Shown: positions 8,993 through 18,427, counted from the first letter of the stretch. The stretch is 64,000 nucleotides of DNA from Flavobacterium erciyesense (GCF_018069925.1 NZ_JAGPXB010000012.1:41588-105587), one strand, 5' to 3'. The notes: generated by a model not told the origin, from the sequence alone. Numbers and translations: made by a program.

Positions 8993-9862
8993 TTATTTAC
9001 CTTTTGTATCTGGATTACTTTTTTGTATATTTTTTCGATAGGAGGAAGGATTTTTTCCTGTACTCTGCTTGAATATTCTCGTAAAATGACTTTGATCTGA
9101 AAACCCCGTCATATAGGCTATTTCAGTAAGTGTATAGCTTGAATTCTGAATAAGAGTAATTGCTTTCTCTATTCGTAATTTTCTAACATAATCACCAAAA
9201 TTAAGATCTTCAAAATACTTTGAAAACTCCCTTGATAAGTAGGAAGGATTAAGCTCTAAATCATTAGAAATCTTCTTTAAGTCAAAAGTGAATTGGGTAT
9301 CAATCTGATCCTGAATAATTGCTTTTAAGTCTTTAACCCAATCTGGTGCTTTCTTATTATTTATTTTTTTCTCCTTTAAAAATTTATGATACACTTCGTG
9401 CAACATATTTTCAAAAGGACTATTCTGTAAATGATTTTGTTCATATAAATTTGTAGCCCAACTGTACAGGGCATCATAAATAACCATTCCGCTTTCCAAT
9501 AATTTATAATCATCAGTAATATTATAGGAAAGACCAGCTGAAATAGCCCAAAGTCCCGCGGATTCTTTTGCAATATCATGTCTGTCCGTATCTGCACCAC
9601 GAACAATATCTGCTATAATTAGAATAGCAGGGTCTTTAATTTCATATTTTTTTACGATGTAGTCAAAGGTACTTTGCTCGTTGTAATGTGTAAATTCCAC
9701 ATTAGGAATGTCAAATGGAATGGCCTCAAACTCTTTTGCTTTATCTAAAACTTCGTTGAATGGAACATAAATAAATTCAGCCTCTAGGTCCACAAAAGTT
9801 TTTATTAACCAAGGGGAAGCTATTCTATCAATTTTAGGTCGTTCTCTAGTGATCCATTTCAT
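8993..9862 (-). CDS. ChrB-domain protein fused to an AraC-type DNA-binding domain
   Basis: 289 residues. Residues 1-~135 match the ChrB C-terminal (chromate resistance) domain: WITRERPKIDRIASPWLI, the FTHYN segment, and DIVRGADTDRHDIAKESAGL. Residues ~195-280 form a complete AraC-family double helix-turn-helix (LSREFSKYF...GDYVRKLRIEKAITLI...YTLTEIAYMTGFSDQSHFTRIFKQSTGKNPSSYR). In Proteobacteria ChrB is a stand-alone chromate-responsive regulator with a different N-terminal winged helix. Here the sensor half is joined to a different DNA-binding module. It is the first gene of the minus-strand chromate operon and probably controls it in response to chromate. Confidence 0.85.
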   Translation of the reverse strand: MKWITRERPKIDRIASPWLIKTFVDLEAEFIYVPFNEVLDKAKEFEAIPFDIPNVEFTHYNEQSTFDYIVKKYEIKDPAILIIADIVRGADTDRHDIAKESAGLWAISAGLSYNITDDYKLLESGMVIYDALYSWATNLYEQNHLQNSPFENMLHEVYHKFLKEKKINNKKAPDWVKDLKAIIQDQIDTQFTFDLKKISNDLELNPSYLSREFSKYFEDLNFGDYVRKLRIEKAITLIQNSSYTLTEIAYMTGFSDQSHFTRIFKQSTGKNPSSYRKNIQKSNPDTKGK

Positions 9863-9990
9863 CTATAGTTGTTTATAAGTTTTTTTGTTTAATATATTTT
9901 TTATTAAACTTAGAGAGGAGAGAAAAATTCCAGTTGTCTAAAGTAACATTATCAAAAGGGTTGTTGCTTTTTTTTAATGTTTAATTGTAA

Positions 9991-10030
9991 AAAAACACCC
10001 TTTGAATCCGTAAGAAATAAGGGTGTTTTT
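9991..10030 (-). terminator. intrinsic terminator at the end of the metal-efflux operon
   Basis: AAAAACACCCTT / AAGGGTGTTTTT stem with A and T runs on both sides, so it can work in either direction. It lies ~180 bp beyond the last efflux gene (adaptor) and faces the chromate operon start. Confidence 0.65.
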
Positions 10031-10076
10031 AACTGAATTAATAATTTATAGTTTTACATTTGTAAAAAAATCTTCA

Positions 10077-10151
10077 ATGGAAATTGTTTTCATAATTCTA
10101 GTTATCTTTTTATTATTCTATGTCCCTAAATATTTTAAAAAACGTAAATAA
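10077..10151 (+). CDS. candidate 24-residue single-membrane-span peptide
   Basis: ATG at 10077 opens a 24-codon frame whose product is one hydrophobic helix followed by a basic tail (YFKKRK). A good -7 box TACATTTG lies at 10058-10065 with a leader of only a few bases, and the terminator-like hairpin just upstream isolates it from other transcripts. Small membrane peptides of this form can modulate transporters, but there is no homology I can name. It lies between two metal-resistance operons, on the opposite strand to both. It may be a chance frame. Confidence 0.3.
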   Translation: MEIVFIILVIFLLFYVPKYFKKRK

Positions 10152-10207
10152 ATAATTGTACTTGATTTTAGAAACTCTTTTCTGTCCATATTGCAAATTT
10201 ACGTTTT

Positions 10208-11332
10208 TTATTCTTCCACATTTTTCATTTTCATCAAAAGTGCATAAGCCCCTTTGATCACAATAGTAGCCTCATTCAAATCATCTGAAATAATTTCAGT
10301 AAATTCATTTTCTGTATTTCCTGTTGTAACTTCTTTCATTACAAATTGTTTGTTTTCTTTGGCAACAAAAACATAATTCTTGTTTTCATAATTTACAATA
10401 GCTTCTGATGGCAACGCATTTGATTGTTGACTTTTTAATTCTATTTCAGCATTCATATACATCCCTGGCAAAAGTGATTTGTCATAGCTTGTAAAGTGAC
10501 AATGCATTTCTGTACTTCTGTTTTCGGAAAAGTCTTTACCAATTAAAATGATTTTACAAGGATATTTTTTTTCTGGATCAGTATTATTATAAGCTATAAC
10601 TGACTGGCCAATTGCCATTTTGTTAATGTCTTTTTCGAATACGGTTAGTGCCAAATGAATATCAGAAGGATTTACAATCTCGAATAAAATATCGCTTGGA
10701 TTTACATATTTTCCAGTATTTACATTTACTTTAGACACATATCCGCTTATTGGCGAATAAATATTGATGCTTTTTGAAATATTTTTTGCCGATACATTAC
10801 TTGGATTTATTCCTGCGAATTTTAATTTCTCCCCATACGATTGTACCATTACCGATAGTGAGTTGTATTCTGATTGTGCTTGTTGGTACACTTTATCGCT
10901 GCTGGCTTTGCTTCGATTAAGTTCTTTTTGTCTTTCGAATTCGGCTTTTGCATACCCTATTTTTGCTTTTGCCAAAAGGTAATCTTCCTGTAATTGAATG
11001 TATTGTTGGTCTTCTACTACGCATAAAACTTGTCCTTTGGTCACATACATTCCCTCTAAAAGTTTGGTGTATTTTAAATATCCTCCCATTGGAACACTTA
11101 TGGATACTAAATTTTGAGGTGGCACATCTATTTTTCCATTTAACTTTAATAATGATGAAATCTCTTTTTGCTCGATTTTTCCGGTTTCAATACCTGCATT
11201 TTTTATTTGTGCATCGGTAAGTGTTGTTGTGTTTTCAATAGCTGGAGTAGCTTCTGTTTCGTTTTCTGTTTTTTTATTACCACACGAGTACAGAAAAAAT
11301 AACCCTATTAAAGTAATGACTGTATTTTTCAT
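10208..11332 (-). CDS. RND efflux periplasmic adaptor lipoprotein (CusB/CzcB family)
   Basis: 374 residues with a lipoprotein signal (LIGLFFLYSCGNKK). The membrane-fusion protein layout is complete: a barrel-sandwich half (VSISVPMGGYLKYTKLLEGMYVTKGQVL), a helical hairpin (~130-190), the second lipoyl half (INIYSPISGYVSKVNVNTGKYV) and beta-barrel domains. It links the inner-membrane RND pump to the outer-membrane factor. Its ATG follows the stop of the pump gene immediately, so the two are translationally coupled. Unlike most such operons the adaptor is last. Metal is not determined; His-rich proteins upstream and the HME-type pump favour Cu, Zn, Co or Ni. Confidence 0.88.
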   Translation of the reverse strand: MKNTVITLIGLFFLYSCGNKKTENETEATPAIENTTTLTDAQIKNAGIETGKIEQKEISSLLKLNGKIDVPPQNLVSISVPMGGYLKYTKLLEGMYVTKGQVLCVVEDQQYIQLQEDYLLAKAKIGYAKAEFERQKELNRSKASSDKVYQQAQSEYNSLSVMVQSYGEKLKFAGINPSNVSAKNISKSINIYSPISGYVSKVNVNTGKYVNPSDILFEIVNPSDIHLALTVFEKDINKMAIGQSVIAYNNTDPEKKYPCKIILIGKDFSENRSTEMHCHFTSYDKSLLPGMYMNAEIELKSQQSNALPSEAIVNYENKNYVFVAKENKQFVMKEVTTGNTENEFTEIISDDLNEATIVIKGAYALLMKMKNVEE

Positions 11333-14300
11333 TTATTTTGATATTAAATTTCCTAATTTAAGAATTGTTTCATTGAATTTTCTAACCGTTTCAATGTAGT
11401 TACTTTGAATTTCTGTATTTTGATTGATCAACATTACCCACTCCAGATAATTGATGTCACCATTGATGAATTTATCATTAGCGGCTTTAGTTACCAAATC
11501 CACATTCTTTAAAGCCTGATTTTCGAAATAAGTAATAGTTTCTTGGTGTTTTTTCGATTCTTGAATTAATTCCTGATACTGACTTTGCAGTTTTAATTTT
11601 TCGTTAGTCAAATTATTTTCTGCAATTTGACTGTTGATTTCTAATGCTTTTTGTCTGTTTTTTATGTTTGAATTGAAAAGCGGCAGTGCCACTCCAAATT
11701 GTCCATAAACGCCATTATAGCCATCTTGAAACGCAGTATTTGTTTTGAATGTCTGCCAATAAACACCGCCAATTAATTCGGGTAATTTTTTAGATTTTTC
11801 AAGTGAAATTTGCGCTTTGTTGCTATTTACTTCTTGCTCAAATAATTTTATAGTGGGTTGATTGCTTATAACATTTTTATCTAAATTTTCAGCAAAATCC
11901 AATTTGTATTTATCTGAAACCGGGATAAAGTCTTTATCTGTATTAAGAATGTACTTGAATTGCAATTGTGTCATTTTATAATCACTTTGTAATTCCAGAA
12001 GTTGAATTTTTATTTGTCCTGATTGATTTTCGGCAGTTGCTTTTTCTAATATATTGCTTTCTCCTTTGTCAAAACGAAGTGTTGATTTTCTTAAAAATTC
12101 AGAATAGATACTATCACTTTTTAGCAATAATTTTTCCTTTTCTTTGAGATAAACCATTTCATAAAATACTGTTGTCACTTGTCTTGTCAATTCCTTTCTT
12201 TGTAAGACTTCGTTCCATTCGCCAGTTTTGGCTTCTTCAATTAGCAGTTGTTTCTGCCTTTTGTAAACTGTCGGAAATTTAATAGTTTGTGAAACGCCAA
12301 TTTTTATATCATTAGCATTGCTGTTAAACTGACCATATTCCCCAATAATTCCCGTGTTGGAAATATCGTAGCCCGTCTTGGTCATTTTTTGTAAATATTC
12401 AGAATTTAGTTTTCCGTTTTTTATTTTTATATTGTTATCCAATGCAGTTTCAATGGCTTTTTCAAGTGAAATTTTTTCTTGGGCACTTGCATTTTGAAAA
12501 GAAAAAAACAACCCCAATACCATGATTGTTGTAATTGATTGCATTTTTTTTGATTTTAATTTAGCTCCTTTTTCGAACATAATGTATAAAATTGGTAAAA
12601 CAAATAAGGTCAATAAAGTAGCAATCAATAGCCCGCCAATTACAACTGTTGCCAATGGTTTTTGTACCTCGGCACCTGAACCATTGCTTAATGCCATGGG
12701 CAAAAAACCTAATGAGGCTACAAATGCAGTCATTAAAACAGGACGTAAGCGTATTTTAGTTCCTTGCAAAACAATCGCTTTCAAATCGGTTTCACCTGAT
12801 TTCCGAATACTGTTAAATTCTGCAATTAATACCAATCCATTCAGAACCGCTACACCAAATAAGGCTATAAAACCAACTCCGGCACTGATACTAAAAGGCA
12901 TTCCTCGCAACGCTAAAAAGAAAATACCTCCAATTGCAGAAAGTGGAATCGCGGAATAAATCAATAGTCCTTGTTTCACTGAATTGAATGCAAAATAAAG
13001 CAAAATAAATATTAATAATAATGAAACCGGAACAGCTATCATTAAACGATTTTTGGCTTCATTTAGGTTTTCAAATGCACCGCCATAAGTAGGATAGTAA
13101 CCCGCGGGAAATTTTATTTGGGCTTCGACTTTTCCTTGCAACTCTTTTACTATACTTTGCACATCGCGGCCTCGAATATTAAAACCAACCACAATTCTAC
13201 GTTTAGCGTCTTCTCTTTGTATCTGATTTGGTCCTTCGGTAATTTCAACTTTTGCTAATTGGGATAACGGAATTTGCATACCATTTGGTGTTGGAATTAA
13301 TAAATTTTGAACATCTGCCAAATCCTGACGTTTTTCGCCTTCCAGACGAACTACTAAATCAAATCTTTTTTCACCTTCGTAAATAACTCCGGTGCTTTGT
13401 CCTGCAAATGCGGTATTTACTATTCGATTAATATCTTCAATGTTCAATCCATATTGCGCTATTGTTGACCGATTGTAGTCAATTACCACTTGTGGCATTC
13501 CGGTAACGGTTTCTATATAAAGATCAGAAGTACCCTCGACCGTATTCACAATTTTACCCAGTTTATTAGCGTATAAAGCCAGGGTATCTAAGTTTTCTCC
13601 AAATATTTTACAAACCACGTCTTGTCTTGCGCCCGTCATTAATTCATTAAAACGCATTTGTACCGGATATTGAAAACCGTAAGAAACACCTGGAACAGCT
13701 TCTAATTCTTTTGCCATTTTTTCTGATAATTCGTCAAAAGTTTCGGCAGAAGTCCATTCGCTTTTGTCCTTTAAAATAATCATCATGTCGCTGGCATCAA
13801 TAGGCATTGGATCGGTTGGTACTTCGCTGCTTCCAGTTTTACCAACAATTTTCTCTACTTCAGGGAACTTTTCTATTAGTATTTTTGCGCCCTGCGAAAT
13901 AGCTGTCATCGAAGTTTGCAAATTACTTCCCGGTAAAACCCTTGTTTCTACAGCGAAATCCCCTTCTTCTAATGAGGGCATAAATTCACCACCCATAAAC
14001 GAAAGTGTAATTAATGCCAAAACAAATAATCCCAAAGTTGCAGCAATAATTGTTCGAGGAATTCCTAATGCTTTGTTCAGAAGAGGTTGATAGAAATTTT
14101 CTAATTTTTCCATCATTCTATCTGAGAAGTTTTTTTTGTGAGATATGTTTTTATTCAAAAACAAAGCAGTCATCATGGGAACATAAGTCAGCGACAATAT
14201 AAAAGCACCAAAAAGAGCAAACGCAATTGTTTGTGCCATTGGTAAAAACATTTTTCCTTCAATACCTCGCAAAGTAAAAATTGGAATGTATACTATCAAT

Positions 14301-15676
14301 ATAATCAGTTCTCCAAAAACGGATACATTACGCATTTTTATAGACGTTTTCAATACGGTGTTATCCATTTCTTGCTGTGAGATTTGAGAAGTTTTCCTGC
14401 TGTGTAAGCTAAACAAACATGCTTCAACAATAATAACGGCACCATCTACAATCAATCCAAAATCTAATGCTCCTAAACTCATTAAATTACCGCTCACACC
14501 AAAAATATTCATCAGTATGACTGCAATTAACATAGCTAAAGGAATAACTGAGGCAACGATTAATCCTGCTCTTATATTTCCTAAAAAGAAAATTAAAACA
14601 AATAGGACTATCAATGCTCCTTCTAATAAATTCGTTTCTACCGTTGAAATGGAATTATTCACCATTTTTGTTCGGTCTAAAAAGGGCTCTACAATAACGC
14701 CTTCGGGTAAGGTTTTTTGTATTTGCTCGATACGTTCTTTAATTTTTTTAATAACCACATTACTGTTAGCACCCTTTAACATCATCACTACTGCACCTGA
14801 AACTTCGCCAGATGGCACTCCTTTTTTATTAAAAGTCATAGCACCATATCGGATAGCACTACCAATGCGAACATCGGCTACATCACGGATAAATAAGGGA
14901 CTACCGCTACTGGTGTTTTTAATTGAAATGTCTTTTATATTTTCGATGGTATTAATCAATCCTTCACTTCGGATGTATAAAACTTTCGGACCTTTTTCGA
15001 TATAAGCACCACCAGTATTTTGATTGTTTTTTTCTAAAGCAGAAAAAACATCAGCAATCGTAATATTATACGATTGTAATTTATTGGGGTCAATGGCAAT
15101 TTCAAATTGTTTTAATTTTCCACCGAAACTACTCACTTCTGCAACACCTTCCACGCTTAATAATTGACGGCGAACAATCCAATCCTGAATGGTTCTCAAC
15201 TCGGTTACATCGTATTTTTTTTCATAACCGGGTTTTGTTCGAACCGCATATTGGTAAATTTCACCCAGCCCAGTAGTTACTGGTGCTAGAAATGGATTGC
15301 CTATTCCTTTGGGGATTTGGTCTTTTACCGCACTTAATCGTTCTGTTACTTGTTGTCTAGCCCAATAGACATCAGTTGCATCATCAAAAACAATGGTTAC
15401 CACTGATAAACCGAAACGAGAAAAACTGCGAATTTCTTTCAGTCCAGGAATATTACTATTGGCTTGTTCAATTGGAAATGTAATCAGTCGTTCAATATCA
15501 GTTGCGCCCAACGATGGTGCTGATGTGATTACCTGAACTTGATTATCTGTAATATCAGGAACGGCATCGATTGGTAATTTGGTAAATTGATAACTCCCAT
15601 ATCCTATGAGAGCCACAATGAAAAGGCCAACGATCAGCTTATTTTTGATTGAAAATTCTATGATTTTATTCAGCAT
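11333..15676 (-). CDS. CusA/CzcA heavy-metal RND pump fused to a TolC-like outer-membrane factor
   Basis: 1447 residues, about 400 longer than a normal CzcA. Residues 1-~1035 are a full HME-RND pump, with the proton-relay signature ALDFGLIVDGAVIIVE in the fourth membrane helix and two large periplasmic loops. From Met1045 a complete outer-membrane efflux protein follows, with its own signal-peptide-like start (MQSITTIMVLGLFFSFQNASA) and two OEP repeats (KISLEKAIETALDNN...). Such fusions are known in Bacteroidota. A GGAG lies about 20 bases before codon 1045, so the outer-membrane part might also be made separately. The pump exports divalent or monovalent metal ions. Preceded by the 208-residue membrane protein gene at 28 bp. 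Confidence 0.9.
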   Translation of the reverse strand: MLNKIIEFSIKNKLIVGLFIVALIGYGSYQFTKLPIDAVPDITDNQVQVITSAPSLGATDIERLITFPIEQANSNIPGLKEIRSFSRFGLSVVTIVFDDATDVYWARQQVTERLSAVKDQIPKGIGNPFLAPVTTGLGEIYQYAVRTKPGYEKKYDVTELRTIQDWIVRRQLLSVEGVAEVSSFGGKLKQFEIAIDPNKLQSYNITIADVFSALEKNNQNTGGAYIEKGPKVLYIRSEGLINTIENIKDISIKNTSSGSPLFIRDVADVRIGSAIRYGAMTFNKKGVPSGEVSGAVVMMLKGANSNVVIKKIKERIEQIQKTLPEGVIVEPFLDRTKMVNNSISTVETNLLEGALIVLFVLIFFLGNIRAGLIVASVIPLAMLIAVILMNIFGVSGNLMSLGALDFGLIVDGAVIIVEACLFSLHSRKTSQISQQEMDNTVLKTSIKMRNVSVFGELIILIVYIPIFTLRGIEGKMFLPMAQTIAFALFGAFILSLTYVPMMTALFLNKNISHKKNFSDRMMEKLENFYQPLLNKALGIPRTIIAATLGLFVLALITLSFMGGEFMPSLEEGDFAVETRVLPGSNLQTSMTAISQGAKILIEKFPEVEKIVGKTGSSEVPTDPMPIDASDMMIILKDKSEWTSAETFDELSEKMAKELEAVPGVSYGFQYPVQMRFNELMTGARQDVVCKIFGENLDTLALYANKLGKIVNTVEGTSDLYIETVTGMPQVVIDYNRSTIAQYGLNIEDINRIVNTAFAGQSTGVIYEGEKRFDLVVRLEGEKRQDLADVQNLLIPTPNGMQIPLSQLAKVEITEGPNQIQREDAKRRIVVGFNIRGRDVQSIVKELQGKVEAQIKFPAGYYPTYGGAFENLNEAKNRLMIAVPVSLLLIFILLYFAFNSVKQGLLIYSAIPLSAIGGIFFLALRGMPFSISAGVGFIALFGVAVLNGLVLIAEFNSIRKSGETDLKAIVLQGTKIRLRPVLMTAFVASLGFLPMALSNGSGAEVQKPLATVVIGGLLIATLLTLFVLPILYIMFEKGAKLKSKKMQSITTIMVLGLFFSFQNASAQEKISLEKAIETALDNNIKIKNGKLNSEYLQKMTKTGYDISNTGIIGEYGQFNSNANDIKIGVSQTIKFPTVYKRQKQLLIEEAKTGEWNEVLQRKELTRQVTTVFYEMVYLKEKEKLLLKSDSIYSEFLRKSTLRFDKGESNILEKATAENQSGQIKIQLLELQSDYKMTQLQFKYILNTDKDFIPVSDKYKLDFAENLDKNVISNQPTIKLFEQEVNSNKAQISLEKSKKLPELIGGVYWQTFKTNTAFQDGYNGVYGQFGVALPLFNSNIKNRQKALEINSQIAENNLTNEKLKLQSQYQELIQESKKHQETITYFENQALKNVDLVTKAANDKFINGDINYLEWVMLINQNTEIQSNYIETVRKFNETILKLGNLISK

Positions 15677-15704
15677 AATTTTAGAATTAATGAATGTTCA
15701 CTAC

Positions 15705-16331
15705 TTATATTGAATACTGGCCTTTTAATTTTATAGTAACTATAATGTCTTTTTTTTCATTGTTTCTGAAAAACCAACCATGTTTTCCCTCATAAGGTGC
15801 GTAGAAAGTCCCTACCATATTATTGGAATAGGCAAGCGTATAACTTTCAAAATAGACATCATTAACTTCTTTTGCTTGTTTCACTTCGCCGTGAAAGTCA
15901 AAATAAACGATTCCTTTATTAGTCGTCCATTCGTATTTCATTTTACCGTATTTCAGCATATAAATTTTATATTCAATGCTTTTTCCTGCTGGAACGATAA
16001 CTTCAATAGTATCTTCTCTTTCTGCAAATTGTTTTTCAGGTGCAGGGTTATCTGCCTCGACTGGTCTTTTTACTTCTGGTCCTGAACCTGCTTTTTCCAT
16101 TTTTATTAAAGGAAATACTTTTTGAGTCGTTGTTTCCTGCTGATTTTCTTCCGCATTTTCTGGAACATGAAGTTTGCTGAACCCAAACAATTTGCCTGTT
16201 CCTATTGGATCTATTCCATATTCAGCAGGTAAAACTGCGCTTACTAAAATTATTACAGAAAGTACTAAAGCGAAGATAACAGCTTTGATAATTTGTTTTT
16301 TTTCTACTGTTTGATGATTTATTTCTGACAT
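15705..16331 (-). CDS. membrane-anchored periplasmic protein of the efflux operon
   Basis: 208 residues: a short cytoplasmic N-terminus, one membrane helix (residues ~16-36, VIFALVLSVIILVSAV), a Glu/Pro-rich linker, and a periplasmic beta-rich domain containing YKIYMLKYGKMKYEWTT and GTFYAPYEGKHGWFFRN. Genes like this are regularly found between hupE-like and czcA-like genes and are usually annotated only as transmembrane anchor proteins. The repeated aromatic and His residues suggest contact with a ligand or with the pump. Function unknown. 11 bp after the HupE/UreJ-like gene stop. Confidence 0.7.
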   Translation of the reverse strand: MSEINHQTVEKKQIIKAVIFALVLSVIILVSAVLPAEYGIDPIGTGKLFGFSKLHVPENAEENQQETTTQKVFPLIKMEKAGSGPEVKRPVEADNPAPEKQFAEREDTIEVIVPAGKSIEYKIYMLKYGKMKYEWTTNKGIVYFDFHGEVKQAKEVNDVYFESYTLAYSNNMVGTFYAPYEGKHGWFFRNNEKKDIIVTIKLKGQYSI

Positions 16332-16342
16332 TTTTTAATTTT

Positions 16343-17026
16343 TTAAGATGTAAAATAACCTGTTAACTGATATCCGATTAATGTAAATCCAGCCGCCATA
16401 AGCAGCGTATTTGTTATTGTTGAAAATTTCATAAAGCTGGAATGTCTGCGCCATAAAGTAATCAGAATTAGCACAAAAGTTAATGCTATGAACTGACCAA
16501 TTTCTACACCAATATTGAACCCAAGCAGATTGGTAAACAATCCTTCTTTTTCAAATTTGAAGTCTTGCAATTTGCTAGCAAGCCCGAAGCCATGAAACAA
16601 TCCGAAAATCAAAACAGCTGCTTTTGTATTGGGTTGCGTTCCGAAAAATCTCTTGAAACCACCTAAATTATCAAAACCTTTATACACTATTGAAAGTGCA
16701 ATGATGGCATCAATTAAATACGCATTGATTGATATATTACTCATAACGCCAAACAACAATGTTGCACTATGACCAATCGTGAAGAAACTTACATAAAGCA
16801 GTACTTCTTTAGGGCGATAGAGGAAAAAGATAACGCCAACTAAAAAAAGCAAATGATCGTAACCCGTAAGCATGTGTTTTGCACCAATGTAAAGAAACGG
16901 ACCAAAAGCAACACCATCATTTCCTGACAAAAAAGTTTGTGTATTTTCATCGACACCATGAGCAAAAACGACTGTGATGCCAACAAAAAAAAGTAAAACA
17001 AGAAATATTATTTTTTTTGAATTCAT
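16343..17026 (-). CDS. HupE/UreJ family membrane protein
   Basis: 227 residues: signal-like first helix (IIFLVLLFFVGITVVFAHG), then about six membrane helices with the family motifs GAKHMLTGYDHLLFLVGVIFFL and FGLFHGFGLASKL, and HS in TIGHSATLLF. HupE and UreJ proteins are nickel or cobalt permeases; the conserved His and Asp residues in HxxxGxDH are present (KHMLTGYDH). In this operon it may move the metal across the inner membrane or act as an accessory to efflux. Same strand and tightly spaced with the downstream genes (11 bp). Confidence 0.85.
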   Translation of the reverse strand: MNSKKIIFLVLLFFVGITVVFAHGVDENTQTFLSGNDGVAFGPFLYIGAKHMLTGYDHLLFLVGVIFFLYRPKEVLLYVSFFTIGHSATLLFGVMSNISINAYLIDAIIALSIVYKGFDNLGGFKRFFGTQPNTKAAVLIFGLFHGFGLASKLQDFKFEKEGLFTNLLGFNIGVEIGQFIALTFVLILITLWRRHSSFMKFSTITNTLLMAAGFTLIGYQLTGYFTS

Positions 17027-17094
17027 TTTTATTTTCTTTTAAAAACTACTCCTCTCCTGAAATTTTCGGAAGAGAAGCAGCCTGTTAAATTATA

Positions 17095-17310
17095 TTAATG
17101 CGTGTGTCCGTGAGCCGCATCAACTTTGTCTTGCTCCACTTGATTAATACTATCCATACTTTTTTGGTTAGTAGTATCTGTCATTACTTGCACCTGTTCT
17201 GTGGTTTCCGTAGTTTGAACTTCAGTGTTTTTAGTTTCGTTATCTGCTTTTTTGTTGCAAGAAATAAACATTCCGATTGCGATCGTTGCTACGATTAAAT
17301 TTTTTTTCAT
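17095..17310 (-). CDS. small His-tailed lipoprotein
   Basis: 71 residues with a lipoprotein signal (IVATIAIGMFISCNKK) followed by a low-complexity Thr/Glu/Gln region and a closing AAHGHTH. The short His cluster at the end can bind Cu, Ni or Zn. It lies in the efflux operon, 68 bp before the HupE/UreJ-like gene, so a role as a metal-buffering or sensing lipoprotein is inferred. No named family recognised. Confidence 0.7.
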   Translation of the reverse strand: MKKNLIVATIAIGMFISCNKKADNETKNTEVQTTETTEQVQVMTDTTNQKSMDSINQVEQDKVDAAHGHTH

Positions 17311-17354
17311 AATTGTAAATTTAAATTGGGTTTATAAAGAATAATAAAATTGAA

Positions 17355-17783
17355 TTAATGTTGATGTCCATGATTAATATCTTGTTCAGAAACTTCGCTG
17401 TTTCTAAATTTAGAAGAGATTGTTTTTCCATTTACTAGTAATGTAATTGTACAATAAGCATATATATTTGCTTTAGGAACATAGACAAATAAAGAATTGT
17501 TGGTGTCCAAAGAAACTGGATTAGTTGCTTTTGTTTTATTGAAAAATTCAAAAACAGCCGATCCAGTAATTTTTTTATTTGAAACTGTTTTTCCTTTTGC
17601 ATTGAGTACGTAAAAACTAATATTGTTTTCTCTTTCGACCATTTCTATTTTGTAGTCGCCTGAATTTTGTATTATTCCACCGTGTGGCGTTTTGACAGTA
17701 TTAGTGCTTACTTGTGCCTGTGAAATTGTTGTGCCTGCAATAGTTAACAGTATCGCAGCTGCAATGGATCTAATTATTTTCAT
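17355..17783 (-). CDS. exported protein with PHGG motif and His-rich C-terminus
   Basis: 142 residues with a signal peptide (IRSIAAAILLTIAGTTISQA). The mature part has KTPHGGIIQNSGDYKIEMV and ends in DINHGHQH. The PHGG segment followed by a short beta-sandwich-like region resembles small periplasmic metal-binding proteins encoded beside CzcA/CusA pumps. It shares the His-tail feature with the next gene downstream (HGHTH). Probably binds the pumped metal in the periplasm. The family name is uncertain. Confidence 0.65.
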   Translation of the reverse strand: MKIIRSIAAAILLTIAGTTISQAQVSTNTVKTPHGGIIQNSGDYKIEMVERENNISFYVLNAKGKTVSNKKITGSAVFEFFNKTKATNPVSLDTNNSLFVYVPKANIYAYCTITLLVNGKTISSKFRNSEVSEQDINHGHQH

Positions 17784-18034
17784 CTTTGATGTTGAAGTGT
17801 TAAAAGTAATTGAGTATGTCTTAGACAGTACTAAAAAGTCAATTCATAGCGTATACGGCTAAAAAATGATTTTAGTTATTCGGATGCATTAACACACTAA
17901 AAACTTGTTTTTTTAATACAGAATGTTAGTGAAATTGATTCACAGAAAAATCCGCTATACGTATATAGCAAAGTACTTTTAATACTTAATTAGAAATATT
18001 CACAATATCATTAATTAAGCATTGAAAAATTAAT

Positions 18035-18427
18035 TTAGCTCAATTTGGGTGGAAGCCAGATGCATGCAAAAACATCGGAATTGTAAAATTCAGGAGTAAA
18101 TGGAACTGAACTCTTTACAGAAATAATATTTGGCTGACGAAATGAAAACTCGGTTATGTTTTCAAAGGCAAGGACATTATTAACAGATTGGTTAATAGTC
18201 TTAAAAGGTAAATTTTGATGATTGTCTTTTTCCTGATTAGAATGATGTTGGCTATCATTATAATGAATAGCTATAAAATCTAAAAAAGAAATCCCGTGCT
18301 TATCATCATCTTGATCGTGATGTTCTGTAAAGTGTTCTGCTAAGTTGGATAGTTTCAATAATTGCCCTACCTCTGTGTTGGCACACAAAAATATGGAAAG
18401 GAATAATATGGCAATTATTTTTTTCAG
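18035..18427 (-). CDS. small exported His/Asp-rich protein heading the efflux region, non-ATG start
   Basis: The frame starting at a TTG (18388) cuts into a signal peptide. Extending it upstream gives KKIIAILFLSIFLCA directly after a CTG codon at 18427, which makes a normal exported protein of about 130 residues. No in-frame ATG exists. A -7-like box (TATTTTTG on the minus strand) lies just upstream of this CTG, so the mRNA may be leaderless or nearly so. The mature part is rich in His and Asp (EHFTEHHDQDDDKHG, HHSNQEKDNHQ) and ends CIWLPPKLS, a C-terminal pattern I associate with small proteins ahead of czcA operons in this group. Probably metal binding or sensing. Confidence 0.5.
   Translation of the reverse strand: MKKIIAILFLSIFLCANTEVGQLLKLSNLAEHFTEHHDQDDDKHGISFLDFIAIHYNDSQHHSNQEKDNHQNLPFKTINQSVNNVLAFENITEFSFRQPNIISVKSSVPFTPEFYNSDVFACIWLPPKLS

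Noticed and set aside
12522..15005. Several plus-strand frames inside the pump gene (12522-12959, 13764-14090, 14517-15005)
   Set aside because: Mirror frames of a long conserved coding sequence, with no start signals.
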